DNA of 64,000 nucleotides from SOIA01 sp964346585 (GTDB lineage Bacteria; Acidobacteriota; Aminicenantia; Aminicenantales; Aminicenantaceae). The notes under the pieces were generated by a model. It made no database searches. It saw only the letters and a list, made by a program, of their open reading frames with translations, and was not told the origin of the DNA. Positions 8,509 through 16,168 of this stretch are shown one piece after another. A program made the position numbers and the translations under genes. Every line of letters starts with the position of its first letter. Position 1 is the first letter of the stretch. The stretch is from the NCBI GenBank assembly GCA_964346585.1, contig CAYFVQ010000121.1:16368-80367 (forward strand). The letters are read 5' to 3'.

Positions 8509-10341
8509 ATGGAAAATAAAACTATCACTGACGAAACAGTTTATAAAAAATTTACTGAAGAATTTCATCGAGTCCTCAAAGGCCCCAACATCAGAAAAGT
8601 AGACCTCAAATGGCTCGAGCCGAAAGCCAAAGCCGCAGGAGTCCGGACAAAATACAGCTCCTACGGATGGCGGTCCGCCATATCCAGCCGCATTGCGCCC
8701 AAAACTGTCTACTTGGGCAGTGAGAAAGTCCAACTGCCCAGTCCCAGCGAAGAACAGAAAAACCTGATCGCCAAAGCCCCAGACGAACTGGAGAAGGTTC
8801 TCCACCTGTTGCGAACGCTTCCCTTTTACCACATCCGCAGACAGATGGGAGAGAACGACACTTACAATCCAGTCTGCAATCTTTTTGTCTCCGAAGCCGA
8901 CAATACCAACTACCGCTTGGGATTCATGTGGGGAAACACGCTTTTCAAACCAAAGAAGCGCCCTGGCCCCGAGTTTTTCATGGTCCATATTCCTGAAGAA
9001 CACCAATTGAGGCAGCAGGTACTTGTCCTCCCTGAAGAAAATATCAACATCGCTCTCGGCACAGATTACATGGGGGAAGATAAAAAAGGGTTTCTCCGCC
9101 AAGCCATGTGGGCTGCGGATGAAAAGGGCATGCTCGGTCTCCATGCGGGAACCAAGATCGTGACAGTTCGGGATGCCAATGATAAGCTCAAAACATACGG
9201 AGTATTTCTCTTCGGTCTGACTGCGACAGGTAAGTCCACCTGGTCATGTCATCAACTCGGTCTTGACTACGACAGAGGCGAAAAAACAGAGGTGACTCAG
9301 GATGATATTGTTTTTTTGAAGAATGATGGATCAGCCCTGGGATCAGAAGACAATTTCTTTGTGAAAACAGATGTCGAGAAGGAATACCAAGAAGCAATGT
9401 ACAGTGCTCTGGCTGACAAATCCGCTCTCCTTGAAAACGTCATGATCAAATCGAACGGGGATGTCGATTTTCTCGACGAAAGCCTCACAGCCAACGGGAG
9501 AGCCATTGTCCAACGGAAGAAATTGCGTGTGAACATAAAGGGAAAAACAGTCGGGATAGCCTCAAAATCCATCAACCTCCCGCCTCTTGAGGAGCTTGAC
9601 GGGCTCATTTTCGCTTTTATCACCCGAAGGAACACCATCATGAGCTTCTCCCAGGAATTGACTCACGAACAGGCTGTTCTGGCTTATCTCTGGGGAGAGA
9701 GCACCCACAGCTATGCCAGTCAACCAAAAAGAGCTGGGGAATCAGTGCGGATTGTCGGAACCGATCCCTTCATCATCGGATCAAGAGCCAAAAAGGTCAA
9801 TCGATTCTACGAAATCATAATGACATTAGTCAACAACTTCCCGGGAAAGATCCGATTCATGCAGTACAACACCGGAGGCCTCGGAGAAATCATCGAAACT
9901 TATGAAGAAAACGGTCAGAAGAAAAAAAGGCTGGTCCGCAAGGTGAATCGTGTCCCCATCAATATTATGGCCCAGATCCAGAGAGGCGACTTGCGGGGAA
10001 CCAACCTCTACGAAAGAGGAATCCTGGGCACAAAGGAAATAAAGACCTGCGAGGGAAAAAGCCTCGATGAATACAACATCCACAATTTCTACTCTGAAGA
10101 GCAGATTCAACACTTCATCAAAGACCTTGTCGAAGGGAGACGCAAGTTCACAGAAGAAATTTCTTCAGAAGGACTCAGAGAGGAAATTCTGTATGCGGCG
10201 GAGAGATCCTTCCGTATCGATAAAAGCGAAAAAAGAGAAAAAATATCCGTCCCTGAAGGCCAGCCCGCTGAAGGAAAACCTCTCACTCACTGGGAATTCA
10301 AATCCAGACCGAAAAGGGATAGGTTCTGGCGCTCAAGGTAA
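8509..10341 (+). CDS. Divergent ATP-type phosphoenolpyruvate carboxykinase-like protein
   Basis: This 610-residue protein has the P-loop FGLTATGKST (residues 235-244), an Asp-Asp metal motif (TQDDIVF, D265-D266), and the block IFAFITRRNTIMSFSQELTHEQA, matching the conserved late region of ATP-dependent PEPCK. ATP-PEPCK converts oxaloacetate and ATP to phosphoenolpyruvate and CO2. It is longer than usual (about 530-540), and the usual G-T-G of the kinase loop is A-T-G. Its N-terminal half is hard to align by eye. It sits 27 bases after the aminotransferase fusion, whose likely product is oxaloacetate, which supports a linked pathway. It could instead be a kinase built on the PEPCK fold. Confidence 0.75.
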   Translation: MENKTITDETVYKKFTEEFHRVLKGPNIRKVDLKWLEPKAKAAGVRTKYSSYGWRSAISSRIAPKTVYLGSEKVQLPSPSEEQKNLIAKAPDELEKVLHLLRTLPFYHIRRQMGENDTYNPVCNLFVSEADNTNYRLGFMWGNTLFKPKKRPGPEFFMVHIPEEHQLRQQVLVLPEENINIALGTDYMGEDKKGFLRQAMWAADEKGMLGLHAGTKIVTVRDANDKLKTYGVFLFGLTATGKSTWSCHQLGLDYDRGEKTEVTQDDIVFLKNDGSALGSEDNFFVKTDVEKEYQEAMYSALADKSALLENVMIKSNGDVDFLDESLTANGRAIVQRKKLRVNIKGKTVGIASKSINLPPLEELDGLIFAFITRRNTIMSFSQELTHEQAVLAYLWGESTHSYASQPKRAGESVRIVGTDPFIIGSRAKKVNRFYEIIMTLVNNFPGKIRFMQYNTGGLGEIIETYEENGQKKKRLVRKVNRVPINIMAQIQRGDLRGTNLYERGILGTKEIKTCEGKSLDEYNIHNFYSEEQIQHFIKDLVEGRRKFTEEISSEGLREEILYAAERSFRIDKSEKREKISVPEGQPAEGKPLTHWEFKSRPKRDRFWRSR

Positions 10342-10444
10342 GGGGTCGCATCTCAACATTTGACATTTGCATTGAGCCTGAGGTTCTTTGAGTCTTCTCT
10401 TGTTTTCTCCTTATATAAAATGTCAAATGTTAAGATGTGCCCCC
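10342..10444. repeat. MITE-like inverted-repeat element, copy A
   Basis: A 103-base element starting directly after the stop codon of the PEPCK-like gene. Its ends are inverted repeats of about 27 bases (GGGGTCGCATCTCAACATTT on the left; complement of AAATGTTAAGATGTGCCCC on the right). Copy B at 11034-11136 is nearly identical, with about ten differences. It could also serve as a bidirectional terminator between the convergent PEPCK-like and gmhA genes. Confidence 0.8.
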
Positions 10445-10452
10445 ATGAAGAG

Positions 10453-11013
10453 TTACCCTAATTGATCTTCTATCTCCTGTGTCATGAGATGGAGAAGAAG
10501 AATATGGACTTCTTGAATCCTGGGTGTTTCCTCAGAGGGGACATCAAGAAGGCAATCCACGAGTGAATGCAGCTTGCCTCCGTCTTTACCTGTCAGGGCA
10601 ATCGTGACCAATCCTCTAGCTTTAGCTGCCTTCATGGCCTCGATCACATTAGGAGAATTCCCGCTCGTAGAGAGACCGAGGGCAATGTCTCCCTTTTCTC
10701 CGAAGGCTTCTATCTGGCGGCTGAACACATAATCAAAAGATGTGTCATTAGCGATAGATGTCAGGATGGACGTGTCTGTGGTTAAGGAGAGGGCCCGGAT
10801 CGGAGGCCTTATTTTTAAGAATTTATTCACGAGTTCAGCAACAAAATGTTGCGCCTGGGCGGCGCTCCCGCCGTTTCCAAACACCAGTATCTTATGGCCC
10901 TCTTTAAGACTGTCTACTGTGAGTTTTATGGCTTCTTTATAGATATTCTCTCGAGCATCAAAAAAATTCTCTGCAATCTGCTGCCATTCCTTGATGGCAT
11001 CTCGGTAATTCAT
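10453..11013 (-). CDS. gmhA: Phosphoheptose isomerase GmhA (SIS domain)
   Basis: GmhA converts sedoheptulose 7-phosphate to D-glycero-D-manno-heptose 7-phosphate, the first step of the LPS core heptose pathway. The 186-residue protein is a single SIS domain with FGNGGSAAQAQHFVAEL, the family signature containing the active-site histidine, followed by ALSLTTDTS and LSTSGNSPN. EVHILLLHL near the end supplies the C-terminal catalytic histidine region. It fits the LPS genes at the start of the window. The gene is bracketed by two copies of the same 103-base repeat, so it may be an independently transcribed single-gene unit. Confidence 0.94.
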   Translation of the reverse strand: MNYRDAIKEWQQIAENFFDARENIYKEAIKLTVDSLKEGHKILVFGNGGSAAQAQHFVAELVNKFLKIRPPIRALSLTTDTSILTSIANDTSFDYVFSRQIEAFGEKGDIALGLSTSGNSPNVIEAMKAAKARGLVTIALTGKDGGKLHSLVDCLLDVPSEETPRIQEVHILLLHLMTQEIEDQLG

Positions 11014-11033
11014 ATTCCCTCCTTATCGAATAA

Positions 11034-11136
11034 GGGATCGCATCTTAACATTTGACATTTTCATTGAGTCTGAAGTTCCTTGAGTCTTCTCTTGTTTTTT
11101 CCTTATATAAAATGTCAAATGTTAAGATGCGACACC
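11034..11136. repeat. MITE-like inverted-repeat element, copy B
   Basis: Second copy of the 103-base element, between the start of gmhA and the end of plsC. Its ends again form a long stem (CATCTTAACATTTGACATTT with AAATGTCAAATGTTAAGATG, perfect over 20 bases). The central part, including TTGAGTCTTCTCTTG and CCTTATATAAAATG, is shared with copy A. It is in the same orientation as copy A. Confidence 0.8.
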
Positions 11137-11142
11137 AATTCT

Positions 11143-11841
11143 TCAATCATCCAGGCCAGACCTTATAGCGACTCTCACTCTATCCATCAAACGCGGAAGG
11201 GTTTCGCGGTCAAACTCATGGACTGGAACAGCCGGATGAAAAGCCACTCTCACATTACCTTTTTTAATGAAGAATGATTTTTTTGGCATGATTTTGAAAG
11301 TCCCTTGAATGCTCACCGGAGCCACAGGAACCTGGCTGTTCAAGGCAAGGAAAAACCCTCCTCGCTTTAAAAGCTGCAGTTTTCCATCCCGGCTCCTGGT
11401 TCCCTCGGGAAATATCAGAAAGGAATAGCCCTTCTCCTTGATCGTGCGGGTGGCTCGGTCAATACTCTTCTTTCCTCCCCTCAATCCTTTCCTGTCGACG
11501 GGGATAAAACCCACAAGCCTCATAGCCAGGCCGATGACCGGAATCCGAAAGGCCTCTTTTTTCAGGATGACTCTTATCGATTGAGGAATGAGTATGAAAA
11601 GCAAAGGGCCGTCCATCGCGCTCAGGTGGTTAGACATGAAAACATAAGAAGTTTTTTTATCTATCATTTCAAGCCCGGAAACTTCCAGACGAATCCCCAG
11701 GATTTTCTGTCCGAGGCGTATCGCTCCCTTCCCGACCATAATGACGGGTTGAGGCCACCTTATCAGGAAGCAGATAAGGATGACAGGGATGTAGAGAATC
11801 GCGATAATTCCGTAAACGATGCAAAGGACTATGGTGCGCAT
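11143..11841 (-). CDS. plsC: 1-acyl-sn-glycerol-3-phosphate acyltransferase, PlsC family
   Basis: PlsC acylates lysophosphatidic acid to phosphatidic acid in the cytoplasmic membrane. The 232-residue protein has one or two N-terminal membrane segments (residues 1-30), the HX4D catalytic motif NHLSAMD, and the substrate-binding FPEGTRSRDG motif. It could act on another lysophospholipid, since the family is broad. It lies upstream of gmhA on the same strand but is separated from it by the repeat at 11034-11136. The start is the ATG at 11839-11841. Confidence 0.87.
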   Translation of the reverse strand: MRTIVLCIVYGIIAILYIPVILICFLIRWPQPVIMVGKGAIRLGQKILGIRLEVSGLEMIDKKTSYVFMSNHLSAMDGPLLFILIPQSIRVILKKEAFRIPVIGLAMRLVGFIPVDRKGLRGGKKSIDRATRTIKEKGYSFLIFPEGTRSRDGKLQLLKRGGFFLALNSQVPVAPVSIQGTFKIMPKKSFFIKKGNVRVAFHPAVPVHEFDRETLPRLMDRVRVAIRSGLDD

Positions 11842-12035
11842 GATTCGATGCAGAGATTATACCACATATTTTTTTAGAAAAGGAATGAACGGCCTCAAGC
11901 CCGGTAACAGGAATATCCTCTTGATGGATTTTCTGTTAGAGGAACAATCGATATGGTTATGCAAAGGCAGAAAAAATCGGAACACTCTCTCCAGTCCCAC
12001 TCCTTAAGCTGGATGAGCCGGATGAATCAAGATGG

Positions 12036-12593
12036 CTAAGACCCTGAATAAGAGATGCGCGGCGCATGAAGCCAGACGCCATTCATGTTGACTAAATCAT
12101 TGGTGAAATCGTCCATGGAATCCACATTATACAAACCCGCTGCCGGATTCGCAGCCTGATAAGTATAAGCCACGCTTCCTCCCACTGCACCGTCTCGACC
12201 CAAGGAAAAAATCAAAAAGTCATCATCTCCAAGGCCAGCAGCTGGGATGCCGTAGACACTGGATACTGTCGTCCCTGTATAAACCTGAAAAGGATTGCCC
12301 CACTGGTCGGAAACGGGACAGACCTTTATAAAGGTCGGGGAAATGGCCGATATAAAATCAGATCCAGACTGAAGAGGTCCGGATTGATTTCCATAATCAG
12401 GAGCATAGCCCGCTTCTGTAATATAACTCGCACAGGCGGTGGCTAGGCTCACAATGTCTTTCATAGTCTGTTTCTGATTCGCTTTCTGTATGGAGGCTAA
12501 AGCGTTAGGAATGATTATCGCCGCAAGAATCCCGATGATGGCGACGACGATGAGCAATTCAATCAGAGTGAAACCCCTTTTCCCTTTCAGCAT
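12036..12593 (-). CDS. Type IV pilin-like protein (second copy)
   Basis: A 185-residue prepilin with a short basic leader (MLKGKRG), the peptidase cleavage site G-FTLIE, and the hydrophobic helix that follows (LLIVVAIIGILAAIIIPNAL). The leader would be cut by PilD, which is not in the window. The globular part includes a QWGNPF motif like that of GspG-type and minor pilins. I set the start at the ATG at 12591-12593, preceded by GGAGACAAGGA, because it gives a normal leader; the open frame upstream would add a meaningless extension. It is a close paralogue of the pilin at 12724-13257. A terminator lies between them, so expression is likely lower than that of the first gene. Confidence 0.85.
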   Translation of the reverse strand: MLKGKRGFTLIELLIVVAIIGILAAIIIPNALASIQKANQKQTMKDIVSLATACASYITEAGYAPDYGNQSGPLQSGSDFISAISPTFIKVCPVSDQWGNPFQVYTGTTVSSVYGIPAAGLGDDDFLIFSLGRDGAVGGSVAYTYQAANPAAGLYNVDSMDDFTNDLVNMNGVWLHAPRISYSGS

Positions 12594-12643
12594 TCCTTGT
12601 CTCCTCTCTGATTTTTGGCTGGGATTATATACCTGAAACTCAC

Positions 12644-12683
12644 AAAAAAAAAGGGCGATGCAGTTTCTTCTGCATCGCCCTTT
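12644..12683 (-). terminator. Rho-independent terminator after the first pilin gene
   Basis: Read on the minus strand, a perfect 14-bp stem (12670-12683 with 12650-12663, AAAGGGCGATGCAG) with a six-base loop is followed by a run of nine T residues (12652-12644). It ends transcripts of the pilin at 12724-13257, 40 bases after its stop codon, and lies just ahead of the second pilin gene. Partial read-through would set a ratio between the two pilins. Confidence 0.85.
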
Positions 12684-12723
12684 CCAAATCAATTATGGCT
12701 ATTCAGCAGAATCTTAAACAAAA

Positions 12724-13257
12724 TTATGAGCCAGTTGCAGCCGTCCTGGGCGCTCGAATCCAGGAGCCATTCCACATGACCAAGTCTCTGTTGAAATGGA
12801 TCATCTGATTGACAACGAATAATCCGGCTTCGGGATTGGCCGTATCAAAAGCAAAGCCTTCGGCTATCTTATCGCGTCCCCAGGAAGAAACGAGAAAATC
12901 ATCGCCACCGGCTGCGGCGATTCCATACTGTCCTACAACAGAAGCCCCACAATACGCATTGTAGTCATTCCCCCACTGGTCGTTGATCGGGAGAACCTTG
13001 ACATAGAATGGAGAGAGTCCAGTATAGAAGGGGGCGGCTGCCGTATAAGTCCCGTTCTGGACCGGGGTAGTGCCATTGTCAGTCACATAATCCGCAAGAG
13101 CTGTCGAGATCGTGCCGATATCCTTCATGGTTGTTTTCTGTTTGGCTTTCTGAATGGCGGTAATCGCATTCGGAATAAGAAGTGCGGCGAGAATTCCGAT
13201 GATGGCAACAACGATGAGCAACTCGATCAGTGTAAAACCTCTTAATTTTTTAAACAT
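12724..13257 (-). CDS. pilA: Type IV major pilin-like protein
   Basis: A 177-residue prepilin with leader MFKKLRG, cleavage site G-FTLIE and the N-terminal helix LLIVVAIIGILAALLIPNAI. The fifth mature residue is the conserved glutamate needed for assembly. The QWGN-containing C-terminal domain is shared with the paralogue at 12036-12593. A strong Shine-Dalgarno (AAAGGAGG) precedes the ATG. The gene has a textbook sigma-54 promoter and upstream palindromes (see those entries), and its regulator genes pilS/pilR are next to it, which argues that this is the regulated major pilin. A GspG-like pseudopilin role cannot be excluded. Confidence 0.85.
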   Translation of the reverse strand: MFKKLRGFTLIELLIVVAIIGILAALLIPNAITAIQKAKQKTTMKDIGTISTALADYVTDNGTTPVQNGTYTAAAPFYTGLSPFYVKVLPINDQWGNDYNAYCGASVVGQYGIAAAGGDDFLVSSWGRDKIAEGFAFDTANPEAGLFVVNQMIHFNRDLVMWNGSWIRAPRTAATGS

Positions 13258-13338
13258 TGAAAACCTCCTTTTATTTTTTTTCGACTTTAAGGCGATTCAC
13301 AAGGTCTCGCCTTGTAATTGCGTCGACGATTATATATT

Positions 13339-13355
13339 TGCAATATTCATGCCAA
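13339..13355 (-). promoter_or_regulatory. Sigma-54 promoter of the pilin gene
   Basis: On the minus strand the sequence reads TTGGCATGAATATTGCA. This matches the -24/-12 consensus TGGCAC-N5-TTGCW with the exact spacing and only one base off (T for C). Transcription would start near 13328, leaving a leader of about 70 bases before the pilin ATG. The adjacent pilR encodes an NtrC-type activator, as such a promoter requires. Confidence 0.85.
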
Positions 13356-13424
13356 GTGGATAAATATTAACTTATTGATATTAAACAAATTATAAACAAC
13401 TCAGTGGATTTTTAGCAGGATTAA

Positions 13425-13459
13425 TGACAATATTTGGCATATTTTAACAATATTTGTCA
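13425..13459. promoter_or_regulatory. Paired palindromes upstream of the pilin promoter (likely activator sites)
   Basis: Two related 15-base palindromes, TGACAATATTTGGCA at 13425-13439 and TAACAATATTTGTCA at 13445-13459, start exactly 20 bases apart, which is about two helical turns. They lie about 70-105 bases upstream of the -24 element, the normal range for NtrC-family enhancer sites. PilR is the obvious candidate protein. The same motif recurs in front of pilB (20274-20288). Confidence 0.65.
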
Positions 13460-13503
13460 TATTCTAAAATTGACCCCTTTTCCCTTATTTTTCCCCTGAT
13501 TAC

Positions 13504-14874
13504 TCAGGTATTAGACTTTAAGCCGTATTTATCGATAAGGTACCTCAACGTGCGGTAGCTGATCCCAAGGAGAGAAGCCGTTTCTCTGAGTTTCCCTCCA
13601 GCAGCCTGACGAGCCTGCTTGATATAATTTTTTGCGATGTCATCCAGGTGCGAGTTAAGGCTAAAGCCAGGCTCGAAAAGATAGCTGGTATCAGGTTTTT
13701 TATGAGGAGCCATTAGCTCTTCAGGAAGGCTTTCTTTTGTGATGATCCCCCGCTCCTCGATGGCAACTATTCTCTCGATCACATTCTCGAGCTCTCGGAC
13801 ATTCCCCGGCCAGGGATAGGATTCGAAGACATTCATCACCTCTGGAGCGATTCTTTTTGTCTTCCGTCCCATTTCCTGACAATATTTTTTAATGAAATGA
13901 GAGACGAGCAGAGGGAGGTCCTCTTTTCTTTTTCTGAGTGGCGGCATCACAAGAGAAAGAACATTCAGCCTGTAAAAAAGGTCTTTCCTGAATTTTCCTT
14001 CCTCGATTTTTCGCTTTAAATCCTGGTTTGTGGCGGCAATGATGCGGACATCCACAGGGATTTCTTCTGTACCCCCGACTCTTCTGACTTTCTTGTCCTG
14101 GAGAGCTCTGAGAAGCTTCACCTGAGTCATGGCAGACGTTTCTCCGACTTCATCCAAAAACAGCACACCCTTTTCAGCCACTTCGAACATCCCCTTTTTA
14201 TCAGCCACAGCCCCAGTGAACGACCCCCTCATATGTCCGAAAAGCTCGCTCTCTAGGAGGTTCTCTGGCACCGCTCCACAGTTTATGGAAACAAACGGCT
14301 TCTCCTGGCGATGGCTGAGAAGATGAACAGCTCTGGCAGCCAACTCTTTTCCCGTGCCACTTTCACCCTTGACAAGAACTGTCGAATCTGTGGCCGCAAT
14401 TTTTTCAATCAGGAGATAGACCTCCTTCATTTTCTTGCATTTTCCCACGATATTCTCGAAACTGTACTTCTCTTTGAGCTGCTTTTTCAGGAGGATATTC
14501 TCCAGTTTCAACCTTCCCCTCTCCAGGCTTTGAGAAACAATGATTTTCAACTCCTCCACATCGAAAGGTTTGACTACATAGTCTATCGCCCCCTCTTTTA
14601 AGGCCTCAACTGCCTGTTTAATTGTCCCGTACGCTGTTATCATGATTACAGGAATGAAAGGCTTCGTTTCCCTGACGTGCTTAAGGATATCCATTCCGCT
14701 CTGCTGGGGAAGCTGGATGTCAGAGATGATAAGGCTGAAATCATTTTTCTCTATCAGCTCAAGTGCCTTTGGGGCAGAGTGCGAGGTTTCAACCTTGTAT
14801 CCCTCTTTCTTGAACACAACTGTGAGAAGATCAAGGAGGCTCTTCTCATCGTCGACAATGAGTATTTTATCCGT
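13504..14874 (-). CDS. pilR: PilR: sigma-54-dependent NtrC-family response regulator
   Basis: The protein has a receiver domain, an AAA+ domain and a Fis-type helix-turn-helix. The receiver has acidic pair D8-D9 and phosphoacceptor D52 (IISDIQLP). The AAA+ domain has Walker A GESGTGKE, a sigma-54 contact loop GSFTGA (usual GAFTGA) and Walker B VLFLDE. It should activate the sigma-54 pilin promoter when phosphorylated by PilS. The first standard start codon in frame is GTG at 14817, which would delete the first beta strand and D8-D9. The frame stays open to 14922. An ACG at 14872-14874, five bases after GAGGAGA, would give the normal start MDKILIVDDE, so I placed the start there. ACG is a rare start codon; a base error in ATG is the alternative. 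The pilS stop lies 37 bases upstream. Confidence 0.85.
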   Translation of the reverse strand, partial: TDKILIVDDEKSLLDLLTVVFKKEGYKVETSHSAPKALELIEKNDFSLIISDIQLPQQSGMDILKHVRETKPFIPVIMITAYGTIKQAVEALKEGAIDYVVKPFDVEELKIIVSQSLERGRLKLENILLKKQLKEKYSFENIVGKCKKMKEVYLLIEKIAATDSTVLVKGESGTGKELAARAVHLLSHRQEKPFVSINCGAVPENLLESELFGHMRGSFTGAVADKKGMFEVAEKGVLFLDEVGETSAMTQVKLLRALQDKKVRRVGGTEEIPVDVRIIAATNQDLKRKIEEGKFRKDLFYRLNVLSLVMPPLRKRKEDLPLLVSHFIKKYCQEMGRKTKRIAPEVMNVFESYPWPGNVRELENVIERIVAIEERGIITKESLPEELMAPHKKPDTSYLFEPGFSLNSHLDDIAKNYIKQARQAAGGKLRETASLLGISYRTLRYLIDKYGLKSNT

Positions 14875-14911
14875 TTTTCTCTCCTCTTTCTTTAAATCAA
14901 AGCCAGTTTTC

Positions 14912-16168
14912 TCAGGCTTTTCTTAAAGGCAGGATTATGATTATCTCTGTCCCTTTATCAGGCTCAGAGGCAACGCTGATTTTTCCCTTATAATCGTCCA
15001 CAATTTTGCGCACGACTGCCATCCCGAGCCCTTGACCACTCTCGAAGCCCGAATAAAAAGGCTCAAATATTCTTTCTCTTTTATCTTCTGCCATACCAAT
15101 TCCAGTGTCAGCGAATTTTAATTGGATCTCATCCTTTTTGATTTTTTCAAAATCTATGGCCAACGATCCTCCGTTGGGCATGGCTTTAAGAGCATTCCTC
15201 AAGATATTCCAGAAAAGCTGCTTAAACTGATTGTTGTTTCCGAAATACTGAATACTCCCTGAGCTGTAGTTTCCTTTGATCTGAACATTCCCGTCCATTT
15301 CACCGCTATTCTGAAGGAGAATGAGCGTTTCCTTTAAGATCTCCGTCAGGTTGATCGAGGAAAACGTTCTCTGGCCAGGAGAAGCTAGATTCAGGAATTG
15401 TTCGATTGAATGGGAGACTCTCCTCGATTCTGAGACGATAATATCCATCAGTGCCCTTTGCTCTCTCTTCAATCCCAATTCATCCTTCAAGACCTGAACT
15501 GAACCGGATATGGCAGCCAGTGGATTCCTGACTTCATGGGCAAGCTGGGCAGAGACTTCTCCTGCGACTGCAAGTCTGTTCTTAATCTCGAGCTCTTTCT
15601 GCGCCATCATCAGCTGGTCCCTTGTCTTACGCAGGCTATCGGTCAGGAAATTCATAAAAAATGCCACCAAGAAGAAAGCCCCCCAGGCCATAAAAATATT
15701 ATAATTCACAAGACCCAGAGATATCTCGATGGTTTCTTCTTGAGCATAATAGGGAATGAGCCCAAAATACATCCCATCGACCAGAAAACCGTAGATAATG
15801 GCGGAGAGAGCGGCGGTCATAAAGGCTGCACGCTTGGAGATTACATAGCTGGCCGCGATGATAACAAAAATGTACAGGAAGTAAAAGGATCCCTGGACAC
15901 CTCCAGAGATGTAGACGAGAGCTGTAATCAGAAGAAGGTCAAAGAATATCTGGACAGATACCTGAAGGGTAAGGTGTTTTCCCCAGATGTACAGAATAAG
16001 ATAGACAAAAGAAAGAAGATAGAAGGAGATCACGACATAATAAAAAGGATTGAGTGGGAGGAAAACCGAAGTGCTGTATTGAATGATAACGGCGGAGACA
16101 ACTAGAGAGGTGACGATGACCAGACGCAGGAGTATGAGCCGGAGAATATCTTTTTTGTCTGTGCTCAT
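14912..16168 (-). CDS. pilS: PilS: membrane sensor histidine kinase
   Basis: A 418-residue kinase with six predicted membrane helices in residues 1-185. A HisKA domain with the phospho-accepting histidine follows in LAHEVRNPLAA, then a HATPase domain with N-box NILRNALKAM, DTGIGMAEDK and G-box GQGLGMAV. The polytopic N-terminal sensor and HisKA order match PilS, which senses pilin levels in the membrane and phosphorylates PilR. Its start overlaps the pilC stop by four bases, and pilR follows on the same strand. No PAS domain was noticed. Confidence 0.87.
   Translation of the reverse strand: MSTDKKDILRLILLRLVIVTSLVVSAVIIQYSTSVFLPLNPFYYVVISFYLLSFVYLILYIWGKHLTLQVSVQIFFDLLLITALVYISGGVQGSFYFLYIFVIIAASYVISKRAAFMTAALSAIIYGFLVDGMYFGLIPYYAQEETIEISLGLVNYNIFMAWGAFFLVAFFMNFLTDSLRKTRDQLMMAQKELEIKNRLAVAGEVSAQLAHEVRNPLAAISGSVQVLKDELGLKREQRALMDIIVSESRRVSHSIEQFLNLASPGQRTFSSINLTEILKETLILLQNSGEMDGNVQIKGNYSSGSIQYFGNNNQFKQLFWNILRNALKAMPNGGSLAIDFEKIKKDEIQLKFADTGIGMAEDKRERIFEPFYSGFESGQGLGMAVVRKIVDDYKGKISVASEPDKGTEIIIILPLRKA

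Noticed and set aside
8395..9144. Long open frame (249 codons) on the minus strand
   Set aside because: It lies wholly antisense to the end of the fusion gene and the start of the PEPCK-like gene, which have clear protein motifs. It has no ribosome binding site or family similarity.
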